Notes: generated by a model from the letters alone, not told the origin. A DNA stretch of 64,000 nt from Kitasatospora purpeofusca (GCF_000718025.1 NZ_JODS01000047.1:27377-91376), one strand, 5' to 3'; shown: positions 8,682 through 17,798, counted from the first letter of the stretch. Program-made: numbers and translations.

Positions 8682-9479
8682 GTGTACCGTTTTCTGCTCT
8701 CCCGGCGCTGGCTGATCACCCTGCTGATCGCCCTGCTGCTGATCCCCACGACCGTCCGGCTGGGGTTCTGGCAGCTGCACCGCCACGAGGCGCGGGTGGA
8801 CCGCAACGAGCTGATCGCCCGGTCCCTCACCGACCCGCCCGTGCCGTTCGACACCCTGTCGGCGGCGCCCGGCTTCGCCGTCCCCAAGGACCTCACCTGG
8901 CGGACCGTGACGGCCACCGGGCAGTACGACCCGGCGCACGAGTTCGTGGTCCGCAAGCGGACCGACTCCAGCGGCGACAAGATCGGCTACTTCGTGGTCA
9001 CCCCGCTGGTGCTCGCCGACGGCGCGGGCACCGTGCTGGTCAACCGGGGCTGGGTGGCCTCCGGCAACTCCGCGATCGAGTACCCCGCCGTGCCGGCCGC
9101 CCCGGCCGGCCAGGTCACCCTGACCGGCCGGCTGCGCGCCGACGAGGCCGCCGGCGGCAGCATCAAGGACCGGGCCGGACTGCCGGACCGGCAGTTCAAC
9201 CTGATCAGCTCCACCCAGCAGGCCAAGGACACCGGCGCCGCCCTGCTCGGCGGCTACCTGGAGCTCACCGCCACCCAGCCGGCCCCGGCGGACCAGCCCG
9301 AGCTGCTGCCCGAGCCCAACCACTCCGACATCGGGCCGCACATGGCGTACGCGATCCAGTGGTGGCTGTTCACCGCGCTGATCCCGGTCGGGTTCGTGGT
9401 GATGGCCCGGCGCGAGGCCAAGGACCGCCGCAAGGAGGCCGCCGAGGCCGAGGGCGTGGCGGTCCCCGTCCCGGCCTGA
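8682..9479 (+). CDS. SURF1-family cytochrome oxidase assembly protein
   Basis: The 265-residue protein has the SURF1 layout: one transmembrane helix near the N terminus (residues about 9-28) ending in GFWQLHRHEAR, a long extracytoplasmic loop with the conserved VNRGWV motif, and a second helix near the C terminus (AIQWWLFTALIPVGFVVMA). SURF1 helps insert haem a into the aa3-type oxidase. Several upstream in-frame starts exist (8622, 8658), but MYRFLLSRRW at 8682 fits the family and the leaderless promoter. Confidence 0.87.
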   Translation: MYRFLLSRRWLITLLIALLLIPTTVRLGFWQLHRHEARVDRNELIARSLTDPPVPFDTLSAAPGFAVPKDLTWRTVTATGQYDPAHEFVVRKRTDSSGDKIGYFVVTPLVLADGAGTVLVNRGWVASGNSAIEYPAVPAAPAGQVTLTGRLRADEAAGGSIKDRAGLPDRQFNLISSTQQAKDTGAALLGGYLELTATQPAPADQPELLPEPNHSDIGPHMAYAIQWWLFTALIPVGFVVMARREAKDRRKEAAEAEGVAVPVPA

Positions 9480-9487
9480 GCCCGCGC

Positions 9488-9511
9488 CTGTCCCTGTCCC
9501 TGTCCCTGTCC
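9488..9511. repeat. CTGTCC hexamer repeated four times
   Basis: Four perfect tandem copies of CTGTCC fill the short gap between the convergent SURF1 and thioredoxin genes. Confidence 0.9.
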
Positions 9512-9519
9512 CGCAGCTG

Positions 9520-9852
9520 CTAGAGCACGTCCTCCAGGTCGCGCAGCAGCCGGGCCTTGGCCCGGGCGCCGACCACCGCCTTCACCGGCTCGCCGCCGCG
9601 GAACACCATCAGCGTCGGCATCGACAGCACCCCGTAGGCCGCCTGGGTCTCCGGATTGTGGTCCACGTCCAGACTGACCACCGTCAGCCGGTGCGCCTCC
9701 TCCCGGGCGATGTCCGCCAGGACCGGCGCCATCTGGCGGCACGGCGGGCACCAGTCCGCCGTGAAGTCCACCAGCACCGGCCCCTCGGCGGCCAGCACCT
9801 CGGCGGCGAAGGTCCCGTCCGTCACCGCCGTCACTCCAGCGATCCGCATCAT
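9520..9852 (-). CDS. Thioredoxin
   Basis: The 110-residue protein has the thioredoxin fold pattern with the redox motif WCPPC (residues 34-38) and the cis-proline region SMPTLMVF. The active site is CPPC rather than the classical CGPC, which usually changes the redox potential. It starts 3 nt after the MerR gene and must be cotranscribed with it. It is a cytoplasmic disulfide reductase, probably serving a regulon sensed by the MerR protein; it is not necessarily the main cellular thioredoxin. Confidence 0.93.
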   Translation of the reverse strand: MMRIAGVTAVTDGTFAAEVLAAEGPVLVDFTADWCPPCRQMAPVLADIAREEAHRLTVVSLDVDHNPETQAAYGVLSMPTLMVFRGGEPVKAVVGARAKARLLRDLEDVL

Positions 9853-9855
9853 GCT

Positions 9856-10299
9856 CTACCTCTCCCCTGTGTTCCGGTCGGGGGCCGCGGACGCGGCCCA
9901 CTCGCACTGCGGCGGCTCCGCGGCGGCCCCGGCCGCCAGCGCGTCGCGCTCCCGCTCCGCCCGGGCGAACTGCTCGGACACCTGGGAGCGGACCTCCTGC
10001 AGCCGGGCGATGCACTCGTCCAGCTCGGACAGCTTCTTCCGGTAGACCTCCAGCGAGGCCGGGCAGGAGTCGCCGTGCGGATGCCCCGCCTGGAGGCACT
10101 CGACGAACGGCCTGGTCTCCTCCAGCCCGAAGCCGAAGTCCTGGAGGGTGCGGATCTGCCGGAGCAGCCGCACGTCCTCCTCCCCGTACGCGCGGTACCC
10201 GTTGCCGGCCCGACGGGCCGGGAGCAGCCCGAGCTGCTCGTAGTACCGCAGTGCCCGGGTGGTCGTCCCCGCCCGCTTCGCCAGTTCACCGATCCGCAT
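9856..10299 (-). CDS. MerR-family transcriptional regulator
   Basis: The 147-residue protein has an N-terminal MerR winged helix (MRIGELAKRAGTTTRALRYY), a coiled-coil dimerisation helix at about residues 83-120, and Cys residues near 68, 79 and 132 that could sense thiols, metals or electrophiles. It heads a two-gene operon with a CPPC thioredoxin, and an inverted repeat lies 58 nt upstream, suggesting autoregulation. The inducer is unknown; an oxidative or electrophile signal is an inference from the thioredoxin partner. Confidence 0.9.
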   Translation of the reverse strand: MRIGELAKRAGTTTRALRYYEQLGLLPARRAGNGYRAYGEEDVRLLRQIRTLQDFGFGLEETRPFVECLQAGHPHGDSCPASLEVYRKKLSELDECIARLQEVRSQVSEQFARAERERDALAAGAAAEPPQCEWAASAAPDRNTGER

Positions 10300-10356
10300 G
10301 TCCGGACCCTGCCCTTCCGGCAGCCGTCCGAACGCCGCCGGGACCGACGGTAGACC

Positions 10357-10372
10357 TTGACGCCGACGTCAA
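10357..10372. promoter_or_regulatory. Inverted repeat, candidate MerR operator
   Basis: TTGACGCCGACGTCAA is a perfect dyad with 6-bp arms and a 4-bp centre, upstream of the merR-thioredoxin operon. CTTGAC...GTCAA dyads of this kind are typical of MerR-family sites. It also lies upstream of the divergent SDR gene. Confidence 0.6.
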
Positions 10373-10497
10373 CGCCAGTGGCCGCGTCCGCGTCCGCCTC
10401 TGCCTCCGCGTCGGCGGACCGCCTCGGCGCGGGCGCCGGTGGCCGACCCCGCCGCGCCCGCTACCTCCGGCCCGGGCCCACCCGGCAGGATGTCCCC

Positions 10498-11271
10498 ATG
10501 GATCTTGGACTGCAGCACAAGGTGTACGTGGTCACCGGGGCGACCCGGGGCCTGGGCCTGGCCACCGCCCGCGAACTCGCCGCCGACGGCGCCCGGGTGC
10601 TGGTCACCGGTCGCGGCGCCGCCGCCGTCGACGCCGCCGTGGCCGAGCTCGCCGCCCTCGGCGACGGGCCGGACGCGGTGCACGGACTGGTCGCCGACAA
10701 CGCCGACCCGGGCACCGCCGAACGGCTGGTCAGCACGGCCGTCGAACACTTCGGCCGCCTCGACGGCATCCTGATCAGCGTCGGCGGACCGCAGGCCGGA
10801 CCGGTCGCCACCGCCCCCGAGGACGCCTGGCGGGACGCCTTCGAGTCGGTCTTCCTCGGCGCCCTGCGGATCGCCCGCGCCGCCGCCGCGACCCTGGGCG
10901 AGGGCGGGGTGATCGGCTTCGTGCTCTCCGGGTCGGTCCGCCAGCCCATTCCCGGCCTCGGCATCTCCAACGGCCTGCGCCCGGGCCTGGCGATGGCCGC
11001 CAAGTCGCTGGCCGACGAGCTCGGGCCGCGCGGCATCCGGGTGGTGGGCCTGCTCCCGGCCCGGATCGACACCGACCGGGTCCGGGAGCTCGACGCGCTC
11101 GGCGGCGACCCGGAGGCCTCCCGCGCCCACCACAGCGCCGCGATCCCGCTCGGCCGCTACGGCACCCCGGAGGAGTTCGGCAAGGTCGCCGCGTTCCTGC
11201 TCTCCCCCGCCGCCTCCTACCTCACCGGGGTGATGGTCCCGGTCGACGGCGGCGCCCTGCGCGGCCTCTGA
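10498..11271 (+). CDS. Atypical short-chain dehydrogenase/reductase
   Basis: The 257-residue SDR has the cofactor motif TGATRGLG (residues 14-21) and a normal C-terminal VPVDGGALRGL. The catalytic YxxxK is absent: where Tyr and Lys are expected the sequence reads SNGLRPGLAMAAK. This matches a known divergent SDR group with SN...R in that place, which is often annotated FabG although its chemistry is unclear. It is divergent from merR. Calling it a 3-oxoacyl-ACP reductase would be unsafe. Confidence 0.85.
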   Translation: MDLGLQHKVYVVTGATRGLGLATARELAADGARVLVTGRGAAAVDAAVAELAALGDGPDAVHGLVADNADPGTAERLVSTAVEHFGRLDGILISVGGPQAGPVATAPEDAWRDAFESVFLGALRIARAAAATLGEGGVIGFVLSGSVRQPIPGLGISNGLRPGLAMAAKSLADELGPRGIRVVGLLPARIDTDRVRELDALGGDPEASRAHHSAAIPLGRYGTPEEFGKVAAFLLSPAASYLTGVMVPVDGGALRGL

Positions 11272-11326
11272 GCCGCCGCCGGGCGGACGGTCCCCGGCGG
11301 ATGTCCCGGCGGACGTCCCCGGGCGG

Positions 11327-11968
11327 TCAGAGCACGCGCGGCCGCTTGTTCCGCCGGTGCTGACGCCCGGTGACCTCCGGCCGGGCCGCGACCACCCGGA
11401 TCCGCAGCTCCGCCGGCAGCTCCGGCAGCCCCAGACTGGCCCGCGCCCCGGTGCGCGGGCCGGTCTCGAAGTGCTCGGCGAGCGCGGCCGGATCACCGCC
11501 CGGGGTCATCCGCACGGCCGCCCGCAGCCGGGGGTGCCGCCGCCCGCGCACCAGCCGGACGCCCACCCGCTCGACCTCCGGCAGGACGACCGCGCCGCTC
11601 TCCACCGCCTCCTCCAGGGCCCTGGTCCGCAGCCGCAGCCGCAGCCCGGACACCCCCGGCGTCGGCAGCAGGACGGTCGCCGGGCCGCTGCGGCGCAATT
11701 GCGCCAGCAGCCACCAGCCGATGCCCAGGACGAGCAGGGAGAGGCCCCCGATCACCACCGGCCACCACCAGGACCGGTCCTCCCAGCGGGTGCGCGCGCG
11801 GACGCCGAGCACCGGCCGGTCGGGCGAGGCGAGCGGCCACCGGGACGGTGGGTCCAGGCCGAGGCGCCGGTAGAGATCGAGCCCGCCGAGCAGCACCAGC
11901 AGCCCGGCCACCAGCAGCACCGCCCCCACCACCCCCAGCAGCAGCCGGTTGACCGCGGTCCGGCTCAC
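11327..11968 (-). CDS. AmaP-type membrane anchor of the Asp23 operon
   Basis: The 213-residue protein has two transmembrane segments (about residues 8-28 and 66-87) followed by a roughly 120-residue soluble domain, the layout of AmaP, which anchors Asp23-family proteins to the membrane. The GTG start overlaps the upstream stop by 4 nt. It is the last gene of a six-gene operon of envelope-stress proteins starting at 14016. Confidence 0.8.
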   Translation of the reverse strand: MSRTAVNRLLLGVVGAVLLVAGLLVLLGGLDLYRRLGLDPPSRWPLASPDRPVLGVRARTRWEDRSWWWPVVIGGLSLLVLGIGWWLLAQLRRSGPATVLLPTPGVSGLRLRLRTRALEEAVESGAVVLPEVERVGVRLVRGRRHPRLRAAVRMTPGGDPAALAEHFETGPRTGARASLGLPELPAELRIRVVAARPEVTGRQHRRNKRPRVL

Positions 11969-12702
11969 TCGCCACCACCGCCCCGCGCCGGACCCTCGGG
12001 CGCAGTGCCCTCGGGCGCACCGCCCTTTGCCGCACTGCCTCTTGCCGCGCTGCCCTCCCGCACCGGCTGCTCCTGCGGCACCGACTCCTCCTCCGACACC
12101 GGAGCGGCACCGGCCCGCCGTCCGCGGCCCGCCGTCCGCACGTCCAGCCGCAGCGGCCCGGCCAGGGTGACCGCCGCGAGCTCCGCGCGCAGCTGCCGCT
12201 GCACCGAGGCCGGATCGGCCGGCCCGACCAGCGCGATCCGCACCCGGCGCCGGTTGATCCGCACCTTGAGGTGCTCGACACCCGGCAGCACGGCCGCCCG
12301 GTCGGCCAGCAGGGCGGCCACCCCGGCCCGGTCGATGGCCGCCGCGGTGTCCCCGTGCGGGCGCAGCGGCAGCCAGCGGCCGAGGCCGGGGGCCAGCGCC
12401 AGCCACAGCAGCCAGCCGCCGAGCAGCGTCGCCGCCCCGGCGCCGAGCAGAACCGCGAGATCGTCCGGATGCCGGGCTGCCAGTTCGTCGGCGAGGTCGG
12501 TGCGCCACTGCCGGGCCGGCTGCCCGGCCCGGACGGCCACCACGTCGTACAGCAGCGCCACGGCCAGGATCAGCAGCACGGTGGCCACCACGACGGCGGC
12601 CGTGGTGCGCGGCGCGCGCAGTCGGGGCACCTTCGGCGCCGGTTCGGCGGCCGGGTCCGCCGGGGTGTCCCCGGCCAACGGCTCGCCGCCCCCTCCGCTC
12701 AT
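11965..12702 (-). CDS. DUF6286-type membrane protein of the Asp23 operon
   Basis: The 245-residue protein has two hydrophobic segments (about residues 34-55 and 84-104), then a soluble part (HLKVRINRRRVRIALVGPAD) and a Glu/Gly/Ala-rich tail of low complexity. It resembles DUF6286 proteins that accompany Asp23 genes in actinobacteria and may be a second AmaP-like anchor. The 4-nt overlaps on both sides show coupled translation. Function is inferred from context only. Confidence 0.75.
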   Translation of the reverse strand: MSGGGGEPLAGDTPADPAAEPAPKVPRLRAPRTTAAVVVATVLLILAVALLYDVVAVRAGQPARQWRTDLADELAARHPDDLAVLLGAGAATLLGGWLLWLALAPGLGRWLPLRPHGDTAAAIDRAGVAALLADRAAVLPGVEHLKVRINRRRVRIALVGPADPASVQRQLRAELAAVTLAGPLRLDVRTAGRGRRAGAAPVSEEESVPQEQPVREGSAARGSAAKGGAPEGTAPEGPARGGGGE

Positions 12703-12920
12703 GCCCGCCCCTCCGGGCCCTGACGGCCGGGCCGTCGCGCGACGAGGTCCGCCCGCCGCACGGCGGGCCCGGTCATCCAGCAGCCGCCGTGGCAGGCCGC
12801 TCCGCCGCCGTGCCCCGGCCGGCCCCGGCCCCAGCCCGGTCCGGTGCTGCCGCCGCAGCGGCCGCCGCCGGCGGCCCAGACCTCGCGTCGGCCCACCCCG
12901 GCACTCCGCCAGGTGCTCAT
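12699..12920 (-). CDS. Small Gly/Cys/Trp-containing protein of the Asp23 operon
   Basis: The 73-residue frame is rich in Gly and Arg with three Cys in a short stretch (RCGG, ACHGGC) and has no similarity I recognise. It is supported by position: its ATG overlaps the upstream Asp23-like stop by 4 nt and its stop overlaps the downstream DUF6286 start by 4 nt. It could be a real metal-binding or scaffold peptide, or a translational bridge with little sequence constraint. Confidence 0.5.
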   Translation of the reverse strand: MSTWRSAGVGRREVWAAGGGRCGGSTGPGWGRGRPGHGGGAACHGGCWMTGPAVRRADLVARRPGRQGPEGRA

Positions 12921-13276
12921 CCCGCCACCTCCGGCACCAGGTGCTCGACCACCACGACGACCTCGGCCACCCGGGTGGCGGTCAGCGCGCGGACGTCGGA
13001 GACGATCCGGTCGCGGACGGCGCGGGCCAGGGCGGTGAGATCGGCGGGGAAGGGCAGGTCGACGGCGACCCGTACGGTGACCGGGCCGCCCGGCGCGGAC
13101 GGGGTGTTCACCGAGACCGCGGGCGGTCTGCCGCGGGCGGTCCGGCCCTCCCAGGACTCGGCGAGCGCCTCCCGGGCGGCCCTGGCGGCGATCCGGGCGT
13201 AGACCCGGTCGGCGATCCGCAGCCGGCCACGCGTGCCGGGCTCCCCGTGCGTCGGCGCGGGGACGAGGGCCGCCAT
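12917..13276 (-). CDS. Asp23/Gls24-like protein (second copy)
   Basis: The 119-residue protein has the pattern of the Asp23/Gls24 fold: a helical start (RIADRVYARIAARAAREAL) and strands ending RVAEVVVVVEHLVPE. Asp23 proteins form a membrane-associated layer that supports envelope homeostasis under stress. It is shorter and more divergent than the copy at 13510-14016. Its start overlaps the stop of the small membrane-protein gene upstream. Confidence 0.7.
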   Translation of the reverse strand: MAALVPAPTHGEPGTRGRLRIADRVYARIAARAAREALAESWEGRTARGRPPAVSVNTPSAPGGPVTVRVAVDLPFPADLTALARAVRDRIVSDVRALTATRVAEVVVVVEHLVPEVAG

Positions 13277-13467
13277 CAGCGGCGCCGGTCGCGACTGCGC
13301 AGCAGGTCGCCGAGCTCGCCGAGCTCGATGTCGCCCTCCAGCAGACGGCCGACCACGAATCCGACCACCCCCAGCGCGGCCACCAGCAGGAAGGCCGCGA
13401 ACCCGCCGAAGTATCCGGCGAAGCCCAGGGCCATTCCCACCACCAGGCCGACGATGGCCAGGTTCAT
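13276..13467 (-). CDS. Small DUF2273-like membrane protein
   Basis: The 63-residue product is almost entirely two hydrophobic helices (about residues 2-18 and 22-40) followed by an acidic-basic tail (EGDIELGELGDLLRSRDRRR). Small proteins of the DUF2273 type regularly separate Asp23 genes in actinobacterial and firmicute operons. The ATG at 13467 is chosen because GAGGTGG lies 9 nt upstream; a GTG three codons earlier sits inside that ribosome site. Confidence 0.8.
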   Translation of the reverse strand: MNLAIVGLVVGMALGFAGYFGGFAAFLLVAALGVVGFVVGRLLEGDIELGELGDLLRSRDRRR

Positions 13468-13509
13468 GCGTTCCACCTCGTCTTCCGCGGGGGCAACTTC
13501 AGCCGGGCA

Positions 13510-14016
13510 CTACTTCAGCTTGGGGCGCTGGCCGGAGGAGGGGGGCTCCTCTTCCTCCTCGACGACATCGGGCTCGTCGGGCAGGTGGACGTCGTTGACG
13601 GCGATGTTCACCTCGACGACCTCCAGACCCGTCATCCGCTCGACCGCGTCGACGATGTTCTCCCGCACCTGGCGGGCGAGTTCGGGGATGACGACGCCGT
13701 ACTCGACGACCAGCGCGATGTCGATGGCGGTCTGCTTCTCCCCCACCTCGGCCTTGATGCCGCGCCCGATGCTGCTGCGCCCGCCGGGGACGCGGTCCCG
13801 CATCGCCCCGAAGGTGCGGGCGAGGCCGGAGCCGAGGGCGTGGATGCCGCTGACCTCGCGCGCGGCCATCCCGGCGATCTTCTCGACCACGCCGACGGCC
13901 AGCGCGGTGCGGCCGCGCTCGGCGACCGACGTCGCGCCGTCGGCGCCCGTCGAGGACGCGGCGGCACCGGCCGAGGGGTTCTTGTGCAGGGTGGCGGGTG
14001 TCGGAGTGTCAGGCAT
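13510..14016 (-). CDS. Asp23/Gls24 family envelope stress protein
   Basis: The 168-residue protein has a low-complexity N terminus, then the full Asp23 core (VVEKIAGMAAREVSGIHALG, IDIALVVEYGVVIPELARQV, VVEVNIAVNDVHLPDE) and an acidic tail. It is the first gene of the operon running down to 11327. The family is often stress-induced. The DNA upstream carries an unusual palindrome array, so its control deserves attention. Confidence 0.88.
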   Translation of the reverse strand: MPDTPTPATLHKNPSAGAAASSTGADGATSVAERGRTALAVGVVEKIAGMAAREVSGIHALGSGLARTFGAMRDRVPGGRSSIGRGIKAEVGEKQTAIDIALVVEYGVVIPELARQVRENIVDAVERMTGLEVVEVNIAVNDVHLPDEPDVVEEEEEPPSSGQRPKLK

Positions 14017-14132
14017 GGCTCATCTCCCGTTGTGCGGCTCCAGCTATATCGCAAATCGCTCCAACTCTGGCATTTCGCCACGGTTCCCGCCCCCGGAGCA
14101 GCCGGACGGGCGGACCTTGCGGACGGACAGAC

Positions 14133-14164
14133 GGATGAGCGGATGAGCGGATGAGCAGATGGGC
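14133..14164. repeat. GGATGAGC octamer tandem repeat
   Basis: Three perfect copies of GGATGAGC and one degenerate copy (AGATGGGC) lie in tandem at the left edge of the palindrome array. Confidence 0.9.
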
Positions 14165-14178
14165 GGAGACACGGAAGA

Positions 14179-14212
14179 GCCCGGCCCCGTGGGGCATCCC
14201 ACGGGGCCGGGC
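14179..14212 (-). terminator. GC hairpin A, terminator-like
   Basis: A perfect 15-bp stem beginning GCCCGGCCCCGTGGG has loop GCAT. On the minus strand it is followed by a pyrimidine-rich run (TCTTCC). It differs from hairpin B (14324-14357) at one arm position, with the matching change in the other arm. Confidence 0.75.
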
Positions 14213-14248
14213 CTCTCCGGTCGCCGTTCGCCAGGCCCGTCCGGATCC

Positions 14249-14287
14249 GGCGGGACTTTGCAAAGTGCGACTTTGCAAAGTCCCGCC
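14249..14287. repeat. Nested palindrome with two ACTTTGCAAAGT copies
   Basis: Two perfect 12-bp palindromes ACTTTGCAAAGT (14255-14266 and 14270-14281) are separated by GCG. They are enclosed in outer arms GGCGGG/CCCGCC, so the whole 39 bp is one inverted repeat centred on the GCG. Confidence 0.95.
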
Positions 14288-14323
14288 CCCGGCAGGTCGG
14301 CCACCCGCCGGAAACGCGAAAAA

Positions 14324-14357
14324 GCCCGGGCCCGTGGGAGTTCCCACGGGCCCGGGC
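14324..14357 (-). terminator. GC hairpin B, intrinsic terminator of the enoyl-CoA hydratase gene
   Basis: A perfect 15-bp stem beginning GCCCGGGCCCGTGGG has a 4-nt loop AGTT. Read on the minus strand it is followed directly by TTTTTCGCG, a proper T tract. Confidence 0.85.
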
Positions 14358-14366
14358 CCCTCGAGC

Positions 14367-14382
14367 GACTCTTTGCAAAGTC
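14367..14382. repeat. Single CTTTGCAAAG copy
   Basis: The core CTTTGCAAAG (14371-14380) is perfect, but the left flank carries two extra bases relative to the paired copies (GACTCTTTGCAAAGTC). Confidence 0.9.
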
Positions 14383-14396
14383 CGATCGGGCCCCGA

Positions 14397-14431
14397 GGTG
14401 ACTTTGCAAAGTCGCACTTTGCAAAGTCACC
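14397..14431. repeat. Second nested palindrome with two ACTTTGCAAAGT copies
   Basis: Copies at 14401-14412 and 14416-14427 are separated by CGC and enclosed by GGTG/CACC, making a 35-bp inverted repeat. The 15-bp centre-to-centre spacing equals that of the pair at 14249-14287, while the outer flanks differ. Confidence 0.95.
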
Positions 14432-14538
14432 GGTCACCCGCACGGGCGCCCAGCCGCCCGATTGCCCGATTGCCCACTTGCTCGGTCCGGCCGCGCGGCC
14501 GCCCGGTCACCCGGGCGGCCGGACCCGGAACACCCCGG

Positions 14539-15345
14539 TCAGTCGCCGAGGCCGGCCAGGTCGCGGAGCCGGCGGGCCTGCGCCGCCCGTTCGGCCGAGC
14601 GCTGCTCGTCGTAGGAGCGGGCGGCGGCGCCCTGGAGCAGGGCCTTGGTCTCGATGACGGCGTTGCGCGGCGCGGCGAGCAGGGCGGCGGCGAGGTCGCG
14701 CGCGGCGGCGTCCAGCTCGGCGGCCGGGACGGCGAGGTTGGCCAGGCCGATCGAGGTGGCCTCGTCGGCGCCGACCCAGCGGCCGGTGGCGCAGATCTCC
14801 AGCGCCCGGGCGTAGCCGACCAGGTCGGTCAGCGGCTTGGTGCCGCCGAGGTCGGGGACGAGGCCGAGCGAGGTCTCCTTCATGGAGAACTGGACGTCCT
14901 CGGCGACCACCCGCAGGTCGCAGCCGAGGGCGAGCTGGAAGCCCGCGCCGACGGCGTGGCCCTGGACGGCGGCGAGGGTCACCAGGTCGGGGCGGCGCCA
15001 CCAGGTGAAGGCCTCCTGGTACCCGGCGATGGTCGCGTCGAGCTCCTTGTCCTCGGCGGCGGCCAGCTGGAGGAAGCTGGGCTCGCCGGGGATGCCCTCG
15101 GGGCTGAACATCGCGCGGTCCAGGCCGGCGGAGAAGGAGACGCCCTCGGCGCGGAGCAGTACCACCCGGACGTTCCCGGGCAGCTCGCGGCCGAAGGCGG
15201 CGAGGGCGCGCCACATCGCGGGGGACTGCGCGTTGCGCCGCGCGGGCTGACAGAGGGTGACGACGGCGAGGTCGCCGTCGAGCTCCAGGCGAACGCCGTC
15301 CTGCTCCCGGCTCGGGGTCTGCGGATCGGTGGCGGGAGCGGTCAT
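14539..15345 (-). CDS. Enoyl-CoA hydratase/isomerase family protein
   Basis: The 268-residue protein has the crotonase fold signatures: FSAGLDRAMF oxyanion-hole region near residue 70, GHAVGAGFQLALGCDLRV near 129, and ETSLGLVPDLGGT. The first catalytic Glu position is occupied within the region following CDLRVVAEDVQFSMKE. It probably acts on an acyl-CoA double bond, but the family is broad and neighbours give no pathway. GGAGG lies 8 nt before the ATG. It is followed by two terminator-like hairpins. Confidence 0.88.
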   Translation of the reverse strand: MTAPATDPQTPSREQDGVRLELDGDLAVVTLCQPARRNAQSPAMWRALAAFGRELPGNVRVVLLRAEGVSFSAGLDRAMFSPEGIPGEPSFLQLAAAEDKELDATIAGYQEAFTWWRRPDLVTLAAVQGHAVGAGFQLALGCDLRVVAEDVQFSMKETSLGLVPDLGGTKPLTDLVGYARALEICATGRWVGADEATSIGLANLAVPAAELDAAARDLAAALLAAPRNAVIETKALLQGAAARSYDEQRSAERAAQARRLRDLAGLGD

Positions 15346-15577
15346 GCGGGGACCTCCGGTGGCGAGGGTGCTTGGCTACCGGAGAGTAACAAAACTGACG
15401 GCGCAGCGGCAGGGGCCCACCGACGATCGTCGTGCGGCGACCGGTGACCGGGTCACGGCCTGGCCGCGACATGACGATCGGCGGCCGGTTCGCTCTGGCC
15501 GGGGGCGGGCGATCGACGGTCGCCTTCCCGGTCGGCGCCCTGCCGCCGAGTCATCCGTCCGATGAAGTGACGGGGCG

Positions 15578-15811
15578 TCAGGAACCGGCCCCGGCTGCGG
15601 CTTTGTTCTTGCCCCGCGTGGCACCGCCGCGGCCCCGGAGGATCACCCCGGATTCGCTCAGCATTCGGTGCACGAAGCCGTACGAGCGACCGGTCTCCTC
15701 CGCGAGGGCACGAATGCTCGCCCCGGAGTCGTACTTCTTCTTGAGATCGGCCGCGAGCTTCTCACGCGCGGCACCGGTTACCCGGCTGCCCTTTTTCAGA
15801 GTCTCGGCCAC
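15578..15811 (-). CDS. Small helix-turn-helix protein
   Basis: The 77-residue basic protein has a helix-turn-helix core (LKKKYDSGASIRALAEETGRSYGFVHRMLSESG) and a Gly/Arg/Lys tail. It matches a small HTH protein type that I recall as widespread in Streptomyces. I place the start at GTG 15811 because GAGGAGG lies 8 nt before it; the frame is open further upstream, to 15937, without a comparable signal. Targets are unknown. Confidence 0.82.
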   Translation of the reverse strand: MAETLKKGSRVTGAAREKLAADLKKKYDSGASIRALAEETGRSYGFVHRMLSESGVILRGRGGATRGKNKAAAGAGS

Positions 15812-16155
15812 CCGTGCCTCCTCGTAGCGTTGCTCGGTCAGATTCCCATGATCACCCATCCACCGCGTCCTGGCCACCCATTCGACAAGGTCCATGTCTG
15901 GAATGGGCGGTCCTGCGGTGGTGATCCGAGCGCACAAGGGCGCTCACGCTGAGTGCACGCCCCCGTCGGTCTACCGCCGTTCGGAGCGAATGGGCTGATC
16001 AGCAGCGTGGGCCCGCCCACGATCGAGTGGTGGGCTGACGGAAGCTCCTCAAACGGAATGCGCGACCCCTTCATTCCCGGACACGCCGGAAGGAGTAGTT
16101 TTTCTCGCGCAGAAAATGTAGGGGGTGTCTACCGCCGGCCGGACGGGAACACGAA
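15812..16155. other. Intergenic region, no gene seen
   Basis: About 340 bp of noticeably lower GC than the neighbours lies between the small HTH gene and the ABC-F terminator. Short open frames exist on both strands, but they lack ribosome sites and GC-biased third positions. It probably holds the promoter of the HTH gene, although I see no clear -35/-10 pair. Confidence 0.55.
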
Positions 16156-16185
16156 GGCCCGGTCGTCCGTACGGACGACCGGGCC
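16156..16185 (-). terminator. Terminator of the ABC-F gene
   Basis: A perfect 30-bp palindrome with arms GGCCCGGTCGTCCGT and its complement lies 15 nt beyond the ABC-F stop; read on the minus strand it is followed by TTCGTGTTCC. Confidence 0.8.
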
Positions 16186-16199
16186 CTGACGTGGCGGAA

Positions 16200-17798
<1,599 letters not shown>

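Larger units (their letters stand above)
14017..14538. other. 522-bp intergenic region packed with palindromes
   Basis: This region separates the Asp23 operon promoter side from the end of the enoyl-CoA hydratase gene. It has no credible gene. It holds an octamer tandem repeat, two near-identical GC hairpins and five copies of CTTTGCAAAG, listed separately. The 14040-14075 segment next to the Asp23 start is comparatively AT-rich and is the likely promoter. Confidence 0.85.

Noticed and set aside
14160..14440. CRISPR array
   Set aside because: The repeats are short palindromes with irregular spacing (15, 100, 31, 15 bp) and no spacers of uniform length; no cas gene is present.
15838..16189. 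Two 78-codon open frames on opposite strands in the lower-GC gap
   Set aside because: No ribosome site, no codon bias and no recognisable sequence; treated as non-coding.
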